This document shows, one piece after another, positions 1 to 7,935 of a DNA stretch of 64,000 nucleotides (positions within the stretch are counted from its first letter, which is position 1; each line of letters opens with the position of its first letter). Location: positions 3,162,001 to 3,226,000 of the forward strand of contig NZ_JAABNS010000001.1 in assembly GCF_009928425.1 (NCBI RefSeq), given 5' to 3'. Made by a program: the position numbers and the translations under genes. The DNA is from Pseudarthrobacter sp. ATCC 49987 (GTDB taxonomy: Bacteria; Actinomycetota; Actinomycetes; Actinomycetales; Micrococcaceae). Under the pieces are notes generated by a model that had not been told where the DNA came from, did not search any database, and worked only from the letters and a program-made list of their open reading frames with translations.

Positions 1-26
1 CAAGAGTTCGAATCTCTTACCTTCCG
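1..26 (+). tRNA. 3' end of a tRNA gene (truncated by window)
   Basis: Bases 2-18 form a T-arm: a 5-bp stem around the loop TTCGAAT. An acceptor 3' strand ACCTTCC and a G discriminator follow; CCA is not encoded. The anticodon lies outside the window. A G discriminator fits tRNA-Ser, but the isotype cannot be fixed. Confidence 0.75.
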
Positions 27-33
27 CGAATAA

Positions 34-75
34 TGCCCCCGGTTCAGCGCCTTGCGCGGAACCGGGGGCATTTTT
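34..75 (+). terminator. Rho-independent terminator after the tRNA
   Basis: Twelve-base arms TGCCCCCGGTTC and GAACCGGGGGCA enclose a 13-base loop and are followed by TTTTT. It lies eight bases after the tRNA end and should end its transcription. Confidence 0.85.
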
Positions 76-213
76 GCGTGTCCCGGCCAGCCCGCCGGAC
101 CATTGAAACCGTCGGTGCCCAGGCATAGTCTCACTGTGTCTTCTCCACCACCCCACACATCCGGCGGCCCCGGCCGCACCCTTCACGCCCGCAGAAGAGA
201 ACAGGAGCCCACA

Positions 214-990
214 ATGCCAACACCCGATCACTCCAACGGAGCGCCGTGCTGGATCGACCTCATGACCTCCGACACCGAGAAGGCCAAGTCGTTCTACGGC
301 GCGCTTTTTGGCTGGACCTTCGAGACCGGCGACCAGGAGAAATACGGCGGCTACATCACGGCGCGGAAGAACGGCAAGTCCGTCGCCGGGATGATGCAGA
401 AGCAGGCGGAGCAGGCCGGTTTCCCGGACGTCTGGTCCACCTACCTGCGCACGGACGATGCCAGGGCGACGGTCAAGAGCGCGGCGGAGCATGGCGGACA
501 GGTCTACATGGAACCCATGGACGTCCCCGAACAAGGCAGCATGGCCATGGTCGGCGATGCCACGGGCGCGGCCGTCGGCATCTGGCAGCCCGGCGAGATG
601 AAGGGCTACGAACTCGCGGCGGAAGCCGGAACCGCGGCATGGCATGAACTCCATACCAAGGACTACGCCACCGCGGTCAAGTTCTACCAGGACGTGTTCG
701 GCTGGGACACCTTCGTCTTGAGCGACACCCCTGAATTCCGCTACACCACCCTCGGAGCCGGGGACGCCGCCAAAGCCGGGATCATGGACGCCTCGGGCTA
801 TCTCCCTGCCGGGGTCCCGTCCAACTGGCAGGTCTACTTCGCCGTTGAGGACGCGGACGCCGCCACCGAGAAGGCCGTGTCGATGGGCGCAACAGTGATC
901 CAGGCACCGGAAGACAGCCCGTTCGGACGCCTCGCCACCCTTACTGATCCCACCGGGGCCATGTTCAAGATCGTCGCCGGAAACCGCTGA
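214..990 (+). CDS. Two-domain VOC (glyoxalase-like) protein
   Basis: The product has 258 residues and consists of two vicinal-oxygen-chelate domains in tandem, about residues 8-120 and 135-256. Each starts with a domain-typical stretch, CWIDLMTSD.. KAKSFYGALFGW and WHELHTKD.. AVKFYQDVFGW. It belongs to the soluble glyoxalase-like proteins that include mycobacterial Cfp30B; the substrate is unknown. The reading frame is open from 52, but I chose the ATG at 214 because ACAGGAG lies just upstream and homology begins there. It stands alone; a strong hairpin follows at 1072. Confidence 0.85.
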   Translation: MPTPDHSNGAPCWIDLMTSDTEKAKSFYGALFGWTFETGDQEKYGGYITARKNGKSVAGMMQKQAEQAGFPDVWSTYLRTDDARATVKSAAEHGGQVYMEPMDVPEQGSMAMVGDATGAAVGIWQPGEMKGYELAAEAGTAAWHELHTKDYATAVKFYQDVFGWDTFVLSDTPEFRYTTLGAGDAAKAGIMDASGYLPAGVPSNWQVYFAVEDADAATEKAVSMGATVIQAPEDSPFGRLATLTDPTGAMFKIVAGNR

Positions 991-1071
991 CACGCGCCCG
1001 CCCCGGATCTGGGCGTCCCTCGAAAAACTTCAGAAAAGCTGAGCAAAAGCTTTAATAAAACTGCTGTAGTA

Positions 1072-1118
1072 AATACCGGCCAGCCCCTTCCCTCGCGGAA
1101 ACTGGCCGGTATTCTTTT
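1072..1118 (+). terminator. Terminator hairpin in the 991-1402 gap
   Basis: Perfect 12-base arms AATACCGGCCAG (1072-1083) and CTGGCCGGTATT (1102-1113) are followed by CTTTT. It lies 82 bases after the VOC gene. The rest of the 412-base gap has no convincing gene. Confidence 0.75.
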
Positions 1119-1402
1119 GGGATGCCCGGCGCCTGGAGCCGCCACGGATAGCCAATTCACGCAGTTCGAAAGCTCCGCAAACACCATCGCTGGGGCCGCA
1201 GCCAGGGTCTCCAGGGCGGCTGTGGCACGTCCCGCTGGGGGACGTCTCGCCGAATGCACATGCCGGACACATCGTGTTCATGCACCCCTGTTTTGATGTG
1301 CCGGGAACTGCTTGACCAGGAGCAACGACCGGCCGGTCCGCGGCATCACCCGGACACCCTCCACCCAGCCCTTACCCGGGCACCTAATGAGAGTTAGAGC
1401 GG

Positions 1403-4400
1403 ATGAAACACATACCTTGGAAAACCGCGCTCGGCGCAGCGCTGTCCGCGGGGCTCATCGCAGCCCCGCTGGCCGCTGTGCCGGCGTTTGCCGTGGAGGT
1501 CTCCCCGGCAGCGGCTGGCACTTCGCCGGTCATCATCAACGAGGCGTACCTCAGCGGCGGCAGCGCCGGAGCAGCCTACAAGAACAAGTTCGTTGAGCTG
1601 TACAACACCTCGGACGCCCCGGTTTCGCTGGACGGCTGGTCACTCCAGTACCGCGCCCCGGGCAATTCAGGGGCGCCGGGCAATGTTGCGCCCCTGTCCG
1701 GCACCATTCCGGCGAAGGGCTTCTACCTGCTCAAGGCCGGCAGCAATGGCGCAAACGGCGCGGATCTTCCCGCCGCCGACGCCACGTCCACCGGGTTCAA
1801 CATTGGAAACCCGGGCGGAACGATCGTGCTTGCCAAACAAGCCACCGCCCTGACCGACCTCGCCACCGGCTCCGTGATCGAGCAGGGGGCGGTGGCAGAT
1901 CTTCTCGGCTACGGCACGTCACTGACCTTCGAAAGCCAGGCAGCCAAGGCCCCCTCTGCCACCACCGACGTCAAGAGCCTGAACCGCAGCAACGGCGTTG
2001 ACAGCAACGACAACTCGGCGGACTTCACCCTGAACGCCACGATCACCCCCAAAGCGGTCAACGGTCAAGCCGCCCCCGTCGATCCTCCGGTCGACCCAGG
2101 CCCCGTCAGTCCGCCGGCCGTCAAGACCATTGCCGAGATCCAGGGCAACGGCACCGCCAGCCCGCTCGTCGGGACCTCCGTCACCACCCGGGGCAAGGTC
2201 ACCGCGGCATTCCCCACCGGCGGATTCGCGGGCTACTACATCCAGACCCCCGGCACCGGCGGAGACCTGACCCCGGCCAACCACCCGGCGTCGGACGCCA
2301 TCTTCGTCTTCTCGTCCGCCACAGCCGGTTCCGTGCAGATCGGCGATTACGTCGAAGTGACTGGCGCCGTCAGCGAATACTTCGGCATGACCCAGGTGAG
2401 CGTCGCCGCCGCGGCAGGCCTCTTGAAGCTCACCGAGGCCGCCCCCGAGGTCAAGGCCACCGGCTTTGCCCTCCCGGCCGACGAAGCCTTCCGTGAATCG
2501 CTCGAAGGCATGCTGCTGACCCCGCAGGGACCTGTCACGGTCGCTGACAACTTCTCGCTGAACCAGTACGGCGAAATCGGCCTGGCCGGCGGCACCACCC
2601 CGCTGGAACAGCCCACCGCCGTCGCCCCCTACGGTTCGGCCGAGTACACCGCCACCGTCGCCGCCAACGCCGCCCGCGGCATCAAGCTCGACGACGGCGC
2701 CACCACCAACTTCCTCAAGGACGCCACCACCAAGGCACTGGAGCTGCCGTACCTGACCACGACGGAACCCGTCCGCGTCGGCGCACCGGTGAGCTTCAAG
2801 ACCAACGTGGTGCTCAGCTACACCAACAATTCCTGGAAGTTCCAGCCGCTGACCCAGCTGACCCCGGCCAACGCGGACACGGTGCAGCCCGTAAGCTTCG
2901 GCGCCACCACCCGCACGGACGTCCCGGCAGCTGTCGGCGGCAACCTCAAGATCGCCTCATTCAACGTGCTTAACTACTTCCCCACCACGGGCGATCAGCT
3001 CACCGGGTGCACGTATTACACGGACCGGGCCGGCAGCCCGATCACCGTCCGAGGAGGCTGCGACGCCCGCGGCGCGGCCAACGCCGAAAACCTCCAGCGC
3101 CAGCAGGACAAGATCGTCGCCGCCATCAGCAAGTCCGGCGCCGACGTCGTGTCCCTCATGGAGGTCGAGAACTCCGCACAGTTCGGCAAGAACCGTGACG
3201 ACGCCCTGGCCAAGCTGGTTGACGCCCTGAACATCGCCGCACCGGGGATCTGGGACTACGTCCGCACACCCGCCAACGCGCCTCCCCTGGCTGACGAGGA
3301 CATGATCCGAACCGCCTTCATTTTCAAGAAGGCCGCAGCAGAGCCGGTGGGCGAATCCATCATCCTCAACGACACCGTCGCCTTCGCAAGTGCCCGCAAG
3401 CCGCTGGCACAGGTCTTCAAGCCGGTCGGCGCAACCGACGACAAGAAGTTCATCGCGATCGCCAACCACTTCAAGTCCAAGGGTTCAGCCGCCACTCCCG
3501 ACGACACTGACAAGGGCCAGGGCGCCTCAAACCTCGCCCGTACCGCCCAGGCCCAGTCCCTGCTGGCGTTCTCTGACGAACTGCAGAAGTCCAAAGGCAC
3601 CGACAAGGTCTTCCTGATCGGCGACTTCAACTCCTATGCCAAGGAAGACCCGATCAACGTCCTCACGGCCGCGGGTTACGTCAACCAGGACGAAAAGGCC
3701 AAGAACGCCGACGGTTCCGCCAAGCACTCCTACCTCTTCGGTGGCCTGGTGGGCTCGCTGGACCACATCCTCGCCTCACCGGGTGCCAACGCCATCGCCA
3801 CCGGCGCCGATATCTGGAACATCAACTCCGTGGAGTCCGTGGCCCTGGAGTACAGCCGGTACAACAACAACGTGACCAACTACTACGCTCCGGACCAGTT
3901 CCGGGCGAGCGACCACGATCCGGTGGTGGTGGGCCTGAACCTGCCGGTCACCCCGGCCATCCCGGCCAGCGTTGAGCTGAACCTCCTCGGCATCAACGAC
4001 TTCCACGGCCGCATCGATTCCAACACCGTGTTCTTCGCGGGAACCATCGAGAAGCTGCGGGCCGCGGCTGCCCCCGGCGCCACGGCATTCCTCTCCGCGG
4101 GCGATAACATCGGCGCCTCGCTGTTCGCCTCGGCCGTTGCCAAGGACCAGCCGACCATCGATGTGCTGAACGCCCTTGAGCTGCGGACCTCGGCCGTGGG
4201 CAACCACGAGTTCGACGGCGGCTGGGCCGACCTCCGCGACCGCGTCGTCGCGGGCGGCAGCAACGCCAAGTTCCCCTACCTGGGCGCCAACGTCTACAAG
4301 AAGGGCACCACCGAGCCGGTCCTGCCGGAGTACACGGTGCTCGACCTGAACGGCGTCAAGGTCGCTGTGATCGGAACCGTCACGCAGGAGGTGCCCTCAC

Positions 4401-5971
4401 TGGTCACCCCCGCGGGCATCGCCGATCTTGAGTTCGGCGACGCCGTTGACGCCATCAACCGCGTCGCGGCGAAGATCAAGGCGGACAAGCTCGCCGACGT
4501 GATCGTGGTGGAAAACCACGACGGCGCCGGTTCCGGCGCGCCTGAAGGCTCCACCCTGGCGCAGGAGGTCGCCGCCGGCGGCCCCTTCGCCAAGATGGTC
4601 ACCGGGGTTACCCCCGATGTTGCGGCGATCTTCAACGGCCACACCCACAAGCAGTACTCCTGGGATGCCCCGGTCCCTGGCGTTGAGGGCAAGACCCGCC
4701 CGATCGTCCAGACCGGCAACTACGGCGAGTACATCGGCCAGATCCAGTTGACCATCGACACGGAGACCATGTCGGTCACCAGCTACAAGGCCGGCAACGT
4801 CAAGCGCACCACCTCCGCCGACCAGCCGGCAGCTGCCCTCGTCGCCGACTACCCCAGGGTCGCCGCCGTCAAGACCATCGTTGACAAGGCCCTCGCCGAC
4901 GCAGCAGTGGTCGGCAACCAGCCGGTCGGCGCGGTGAAGGCCGATATCACCACCGCATTCACGCCTGCCACCGCCACCACCCCGGCAGCACGCGATGACC
5001 GCGGCAGCGAGTCCACCCTGGGCAACCTGGTCGCGGATTCCCTGGTCGACTCGCTCAAGGCGACGGAACTCGGCGGTGCCGAGATCGGCGTCGTCAACCC
5101 GGGCGGCCTGCGCAACGAGCTGTACTACGCGCCGGACGGCACCATCACCTACGCCGAGGCCAACGCGGTCCTGCCGTTCGTGAACAACCTGTGGACCACG
5201 TCGCTGACGGGCGGGCAGTTCAAGACGCTCCTGGAGCAGCAGTGGCAGACCAACCCGGACGGCACGGTTCCCAGCCGCGCCTACCAGCAGCTCGGCCTGT
5301 CCAAGAACGTCAACTACACCTACGACGCCGCCCGCGCCGCCGGTGACCGGATCACCTCGATCCGGGTCAACGGCGCGCTGATCGACCCGGCGAAGTCCTA
5401 CCGGATCGGAACGTTCAGCTTCCTGGCAACGGGCGGCGACAACTTCCGCATCTTCACCTCCGGCGCCAACACCAAGGACTCCGGCCTCGTGGACCGCGAC
5501 GCGTGGATCAAGTACCTGCAAGCGCACAGCCCGGTCTCGCCGGACTTCGCACGCCACTCCGTCGCCGTGGTGAACACCACCGCCGCCGAGGTCAAGGGCG
5601 GGGAGGCCATCACCCTGGCCGTCTCCAAGCTGGACCTCACCTCGCTGGGCAGCCCGGTGAACACCTCGCTGCGCGCCGAGTTCACGGATTCGCAGGGCAC
5701 CGTCACGGCACTGGGGACAGTTCCGGTTTCCGCCGGTGCGGCCACGGTGAGCGTGTTGGTTCCCGCCGGCGCCGCAGCGGGCACGGGCACCCTGGTGCTC
5801 ACCGCCCTCGAATCCGGCACCGTGGTGAAGGCGGCCGTCCAGGTCGCTGCCACCACTCCGGTCCCGCCGAAGTGCACCGCACCGGTTCCGCCGAAGAAGT
5901 GGTACGACCTCAAGGGCTGGATCAAGTACTCCATCGCCTGGGTCCAGTACCAGAAGTGCCTCAGGGGCTAG
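1403..5971 (+). CDS. Secreted ExeM/NucH-type nuclease fused to 5'-nucleotidase
   Basis: A 1522-residue exported protein that probably scavenges extracellular DNA and nucleotides. A Sec signal peptide covers about residues 1-30 (MKHIPWKTALGAALSAGLIA, cut near AFA). Then come a lamin-tail domain (about 36-190, FVELYNTSDAPVSLDGWSLQ), an endonuclease/exonuclease/phosphatase domain (about 515-850, KIASFNVLNYF, IGDFNSYAKEDP, SDHDPVV), and a metallophosphatase plus 5'-nucleotidase C-terminal domain (about 858-1380, GINDFHGRID, AVGNHEFDGGW, FNGHTHKQY). The family is known as ExeM/NucH. The tail is Ig-like and ends in a short Lys/Trp-rich stretch; no LPXTG anchor is visible, so release from the cell or loose binding is likely. 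The ATG at 1403 starts the signal peptide. Confidence 0.92.
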   Translation: MKHIPWKTALGAALSAGLIAAPLAAVPAFAVEVSPAAAGTSPVIINEAYLSGGSAGAAYKNKFVELYNTSDAPVSLDGWSLQYRAPGNSGAPGNVAPLSGTIPAKGFYLLKAGSNGANGADLPAADATSTGFNIGNPGGTIVLAKQATALTDLATGSVIEQGAVADLLGYGTSLTFESQAAKAPSATTDVKSLNRSNGVDSNDNSADFTLNATITPKAVNGQAAPVDPPVDPGPVSPPAVKTIAEIQGNGTASPLVGTSVTTRGKVTAAFPTGGFAGYYIQTPGTGGDLTPANHPASDAIFVFSSATAGSVQIGDYVEVTGAVSEYFGMTQVSVAAAAGLLKLTEAAPEVKATGFALPADEAFRESLEGMLLTPQGPVTVADNFSLNQYGEIGLAGGTTPLEQPTAVAPYGSAEYTATVAANAARGIKLDDGATTNFLKDATTKALELPYLTTTEPVRVGAPVSFKTNVVLSYTNNSWKFQPLTQLTPANADTVQPVSFGATTRTDVPAAVGGNLKIASFNVLNYFPTTGDQLTGCTYYTDRAGSPITVRGGCDARGAANAENLQRQQDKIVAAISKSGADVVSLMEVENSAQFGKNRDDALAKLVDALNIAAPGIWDYVRTPANAPPLADEDMIRTAFIFKKAAAEPVGESIILNDTVAFASARKPLAQVFKPVGATDDKKFIAIANHFKSKGSAATPDDTDKGQGASNLARTAQAQSLLAFSDELQKSKGTDKVFLIGDFNSYAKEDPINVLTAAGYVNQDEKAKNADGSAKHSYLFGGLVGSLDHILASPGANAIATGADIWNINSVESVALEYSRYNNNVTNYYAPDQFRASDHDPVVVGLNLPVTPAIPASVELNLLGINDFHGRIDSNTVFFAGTIEKLRAAAAPGATAFLSAGDNIGASLFASAVAKDQPTIDVLNALELRTSAVGNHEFDGGWADLRDRVVAGGSNAKFPYLGANVYKKGTTEPVLPEYTVLDLNGVKVAVIGTVTQEVPSLVTPAGIADLEFGDAVDAINRVAAKIKADKLADVIVVENHDGAGSGAPEGSTLAQEVAAGGPFAKMVTGVTPDVAAIFNGHTHKQYSWDAPVPGVEGKTRPIVQTGNYGEYIGQIQLTIDTETMSVTSYKAGNVKRTTSADQPAAALVADYPRVAAVKTIVDKALADAAVVGNQPVGAVKADITTAFTPATATTPAARDDRGSESTLGNLVADSLVDSLKATELGGAEIGVVNPGGLRNELYYAPDGTITYAEANAVLPFVNNLWTTSLTGGQFKTLLEQQWQTNPDGTVPSRAYQQLGLSKNVNYTYDAARAAGDRITSIRVNGALIDPAKSYRIGTFSFLATGGDNFRIFTSGANTKDSGLVDRDAWIKYLQAHSPVSPDFARHSVAVVNTTAAEVKGGEAITLAVSKLDLTSLGSPVNTSLRAEFTDSQGTVTALGTVPVSAGAATVSVLVPAGAAAGTGTLVLTALESGTVVKAAVQVAATTPVPPKCTAPVPPKKWYDLKGWIKYSIAWVQYQKCLRG

Positions 5972-5991
5972 CTTCCACGCCCTGACCCAGT

Positions 5992-6070
5992 GAGCATGCC
6001 CTCCCCCGGGCCGCAGCGGTGGACATATAGCCAGTATGTCCACTGCTCAGCCCGGACGGAGGGCATGCTC
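5992..6070. repeat. Palindromic repeat, copy 1 (terminator-like)
   Basis: The outer arms GAGCATGCCCTCC (5992-6004) and GGAGGGCATGCTC (6058-6070) match perfectly over 13 bases. Inner arms CCGGGC/GCCCGG and TGGACATA/TATGTCCA continue the stem. ATTTTTGC follows on the + strand, so it can end transcription of the nuclease gene. A second copy lies at 7841-7918, so this is a dispersed element. Confidence 0.8.
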
Positions 6071-6161
6071 ATTTTTGCGGGCGCAGGCGCATGGGGACTA
6101 TGTGACGGGTGTTAGCAATGTGACGTGTGCGCATTCATTACCCGCTGGTAGCGTCTGGAGC

Positions 6162-7607
6162 ATGGGTAGGGGAAAGTTCCACCGGGCGGTCGGTCTCGTC
6201 ATTGCTGTCCTGGCGTCCACCGGGGCCACGCTGCTCTGGTTCGCGGTCATTGCCGGCGGCCCGGACATGACCGACGCCCCGACCCACGAAGTCATCGTCG
6301 GCGTCTGGAGTTTGCTCTACAACACCGACAGTCCGGGTCCGCGCGTGATGCTCGCCGCCATGGCGCTCGCGCTGACGATGGCCGCCAGCGTCGCGCTGCT
6401 TGAACGCAGGATCACCACGAGGAGCCGCCGGTCCTCGAACCCGCGCATCACTCCCCTGGCGCCCAAAGTGGTGATGGCGGCAACCCACGGCGACTTTGCC
6501 GGGCCCGTCACGGTGACTGTACTGATCCCCGCCCACAACGAGGAGGCTTCCCTTCCCTCAACGCTCGCGTCCCTGCTGGCCCAGTCGCACCGGCCCGACC
6601 GCATCATTGTGGTCGCAGACAACTGCACCGACTCGACCGCCGACGCCGCCCGCCGGGCCGGCGTCGAGGTCATCGAGTCCGTCGGTAACACCCAGAAGAA
6701 AGCCGGCGCCCTCAACCAGGCGCTCACGGGACTGCTTCCGGGCCAGGGCGAGAATGACGTCGTTATGGTGATGGACGCCGATACCCAGCTCGACGACGGC
6801 TTCCTCGCCGCCGCCGTCACCCGCTTCACCGAGGACCGGGCGCTCATGGCCGTCGGGGGGCTCTTCTACGGCGAGGAAGGGCACGGCTTGCTGGGACAGT
6901 TCCAGCGCAACGAATACATCCGGTACGGCCGGCAGATCCGACGACGGCGGGGCCGGGTCTTTGTCCTTACCGGCACCGCCTCACTGTTCCGGCCGCGCGC
7001 CCTGCGCACCGTCGCCGGGCAACGCGGCGATTCCCTTCCCGGCACCCCAGGCGATGTCTACGACACCTCGGCCCTGACGGAGGACAATGAACTGACCATC
7101 GCCCTGAAATCCCTCGGAGCGCTGATGATCTCACCGTCGGAATGCACCGTGGTCACCGAACTGATGCCGAGCTGGCAGATGCTCTGGGCCCAGCGGCTCC
7201 GCTGGCAGCGGGGCGCCCTCGAAAACATCGGCGAGTACGGGATCACTCCACAGACCCTGCGCTACTGGGCGCAGCAGCTGGGGATCGGCTACGGCGTCAT
7301 AGCCCTGGGCTGCTACCTTGCGCTGCTGCTGCTCATGGTGCTGTCCCTGGATGACTGGATCTGGTTCCCGTTCTGGGTGGGCATGGGCATCGTCTTCGTC
7401 GTCGAGCGCGTGGCCACGGTCTGGCACGGCGGCTGGCGCGCACGGCTCCTGGCCCTGCTGCTCCTGCCCGAACTCTTCTTCGATATGTTCCTCAACGTCG
7501 TCTACGTCAAGGGGATCGTCGATATCTCCCTGGGCCGGACCGCCCACTGGAAACACGTCCCACACGCAGCATCCGGCACCGGGTCCACGGTCAGGGTGGG
7601 CCCGTGA
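6162..7607 (+). CDS. Membrane glycosyltransferase, GT2 family
   Basis: A processive-type inverting glycosyltransferase of about 481 residues. One or two membrane segments lie before residue 85, the GT-A domain starts near 125 (TVLIPAHNEEASLPSTLASL), the metal-binding DAD is at 205-207 (MVMDADTQLDDGF), and the Q-x-x-R-W motif is at 344-348 (QRLRW). Three or four C-terminal membrane segments follow, as in cellulose or hyaluronan synthase-like enzymes. It probably makes or exports a surface polysaccharide; the sugar is unknown. Its frame is open from 6036. ATG 6162 is preferred because the first membrane segment follows it, though the GGAG there is very close; GTG 6120 is an alternative. It is coupled to the next gene by TGATG. 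Confidence 0.85.
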   Translation: MGRGKFHRAVGLVIAVLASTGATLLWFAVIAGGPDMTDAPTHEVIVGVWSLLYNTDSPGPRVMLAAMALALTMAASVALLERRITTRSRRSSNPRITPLAPKVVMAATHGDFAGPVTVTVLIPAHNEEASLPSTLASLLAQSHRPDRIIVVADNCTDSTADAARRAGVEVIESVGNTQKKAGALNQALTGLLPGQGENDVVMVMDADTQLDDGFLAAAVTRFTEDRALMAVGGLFYGEEGHGLLGQFQRNEYIRYGRQIRRRRGRVFVLTGTASLFRPRALRTVAGQRGDSLPGTPGDVYDTSALTEDNELTIALKSLGALMISPSECTVVTELMPSWQMLWAQRLRWQRGALENIGEYGITPQTLRYWAQQLGIGYGVIALGCYLALLLLMVLSLDDWIWFPFWVGMGIVFVVERVATVWHGGWRARLLALLLLPELFFDMFLNVVYVKGIVDISLGRTAHWKHVPHAASGTGSTVRVGP

Positions 7608-7825
7608 TGCCTATCGTCGTGGTTCCCGCCGGCATCCTGCTCCCGGAGTCGTTCCTGCACAGTCAGTGGTTCGCCATCATGGCGACCTTTGTGGCGATCA
7701 ACACCGTCATGTATGCGGCCCTGGCTGTTTCGAAGCTCCTGCCCAAGCTGCACCGCCCCAACTGGCTTCGCCGCCGTCACGAACGCTCCGAGACCCGCAG
7801 CATCTACCCCGAGGCGCCGAAGTAA
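7607..7825 (+). CDS. Small membrane protein coupled to the glycosyltransferase
   Basis: About 72 residues. A hydrophobic segment covers roughly residues 5-40 (FAIMATFVAINTVMYAALAV) and the C-terminus is basic (LRRRHERSE). Its ATG overlaps the glycosyltransferase stop as TGATG, which implies translational coupling; GTG 7604 is an alternative start. I do not recognise a family. The context suggests an accessory subunit of the membrane glycosyltransferase. A palindromic repeat follows the stop. Confidence 0.7.
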   Translation: MPIVVVPAGILLPESFLHSQWFAIMATFVAINTVMYAALAVSKLLPKLHRPNWLRRRHERSETRSIYPEAPK

Positions 7826-7840
7826 CGGCTTCCCGCCAGG

Positions 7841-7918
7841 GACATGCCCTCCCCCGGGCCGCAGCGCTGGACATATAGCCCATATGTCCAGCGCTCAGCC
7901 TGAACGGAGGGCATGCTC
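7841..7918. repeat. Palindromic repeat, copy 2
   Basis: Nearly identical to the element at 5992-6070, with compensatory changes in the stem: GCGCTGGACATA pairs with TATGTCCAGCGC here. It sits between convergent genes (ends at 7825 and 7936) and probably acts as a bidirectional terminator. The T-run of copy 1 is missing. Confidence 0.8.
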
Positions 7919-7935
7919 ATTCGCGGGTGGGACCG

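Noticed and set aside
4397..6043. 548-codon open frame on the minus strand
   Set aside because: It is antisense to the intact secreted nuclease/nucleotidase; high GC gives long shadow frames. Its sequence has no family resemblance.
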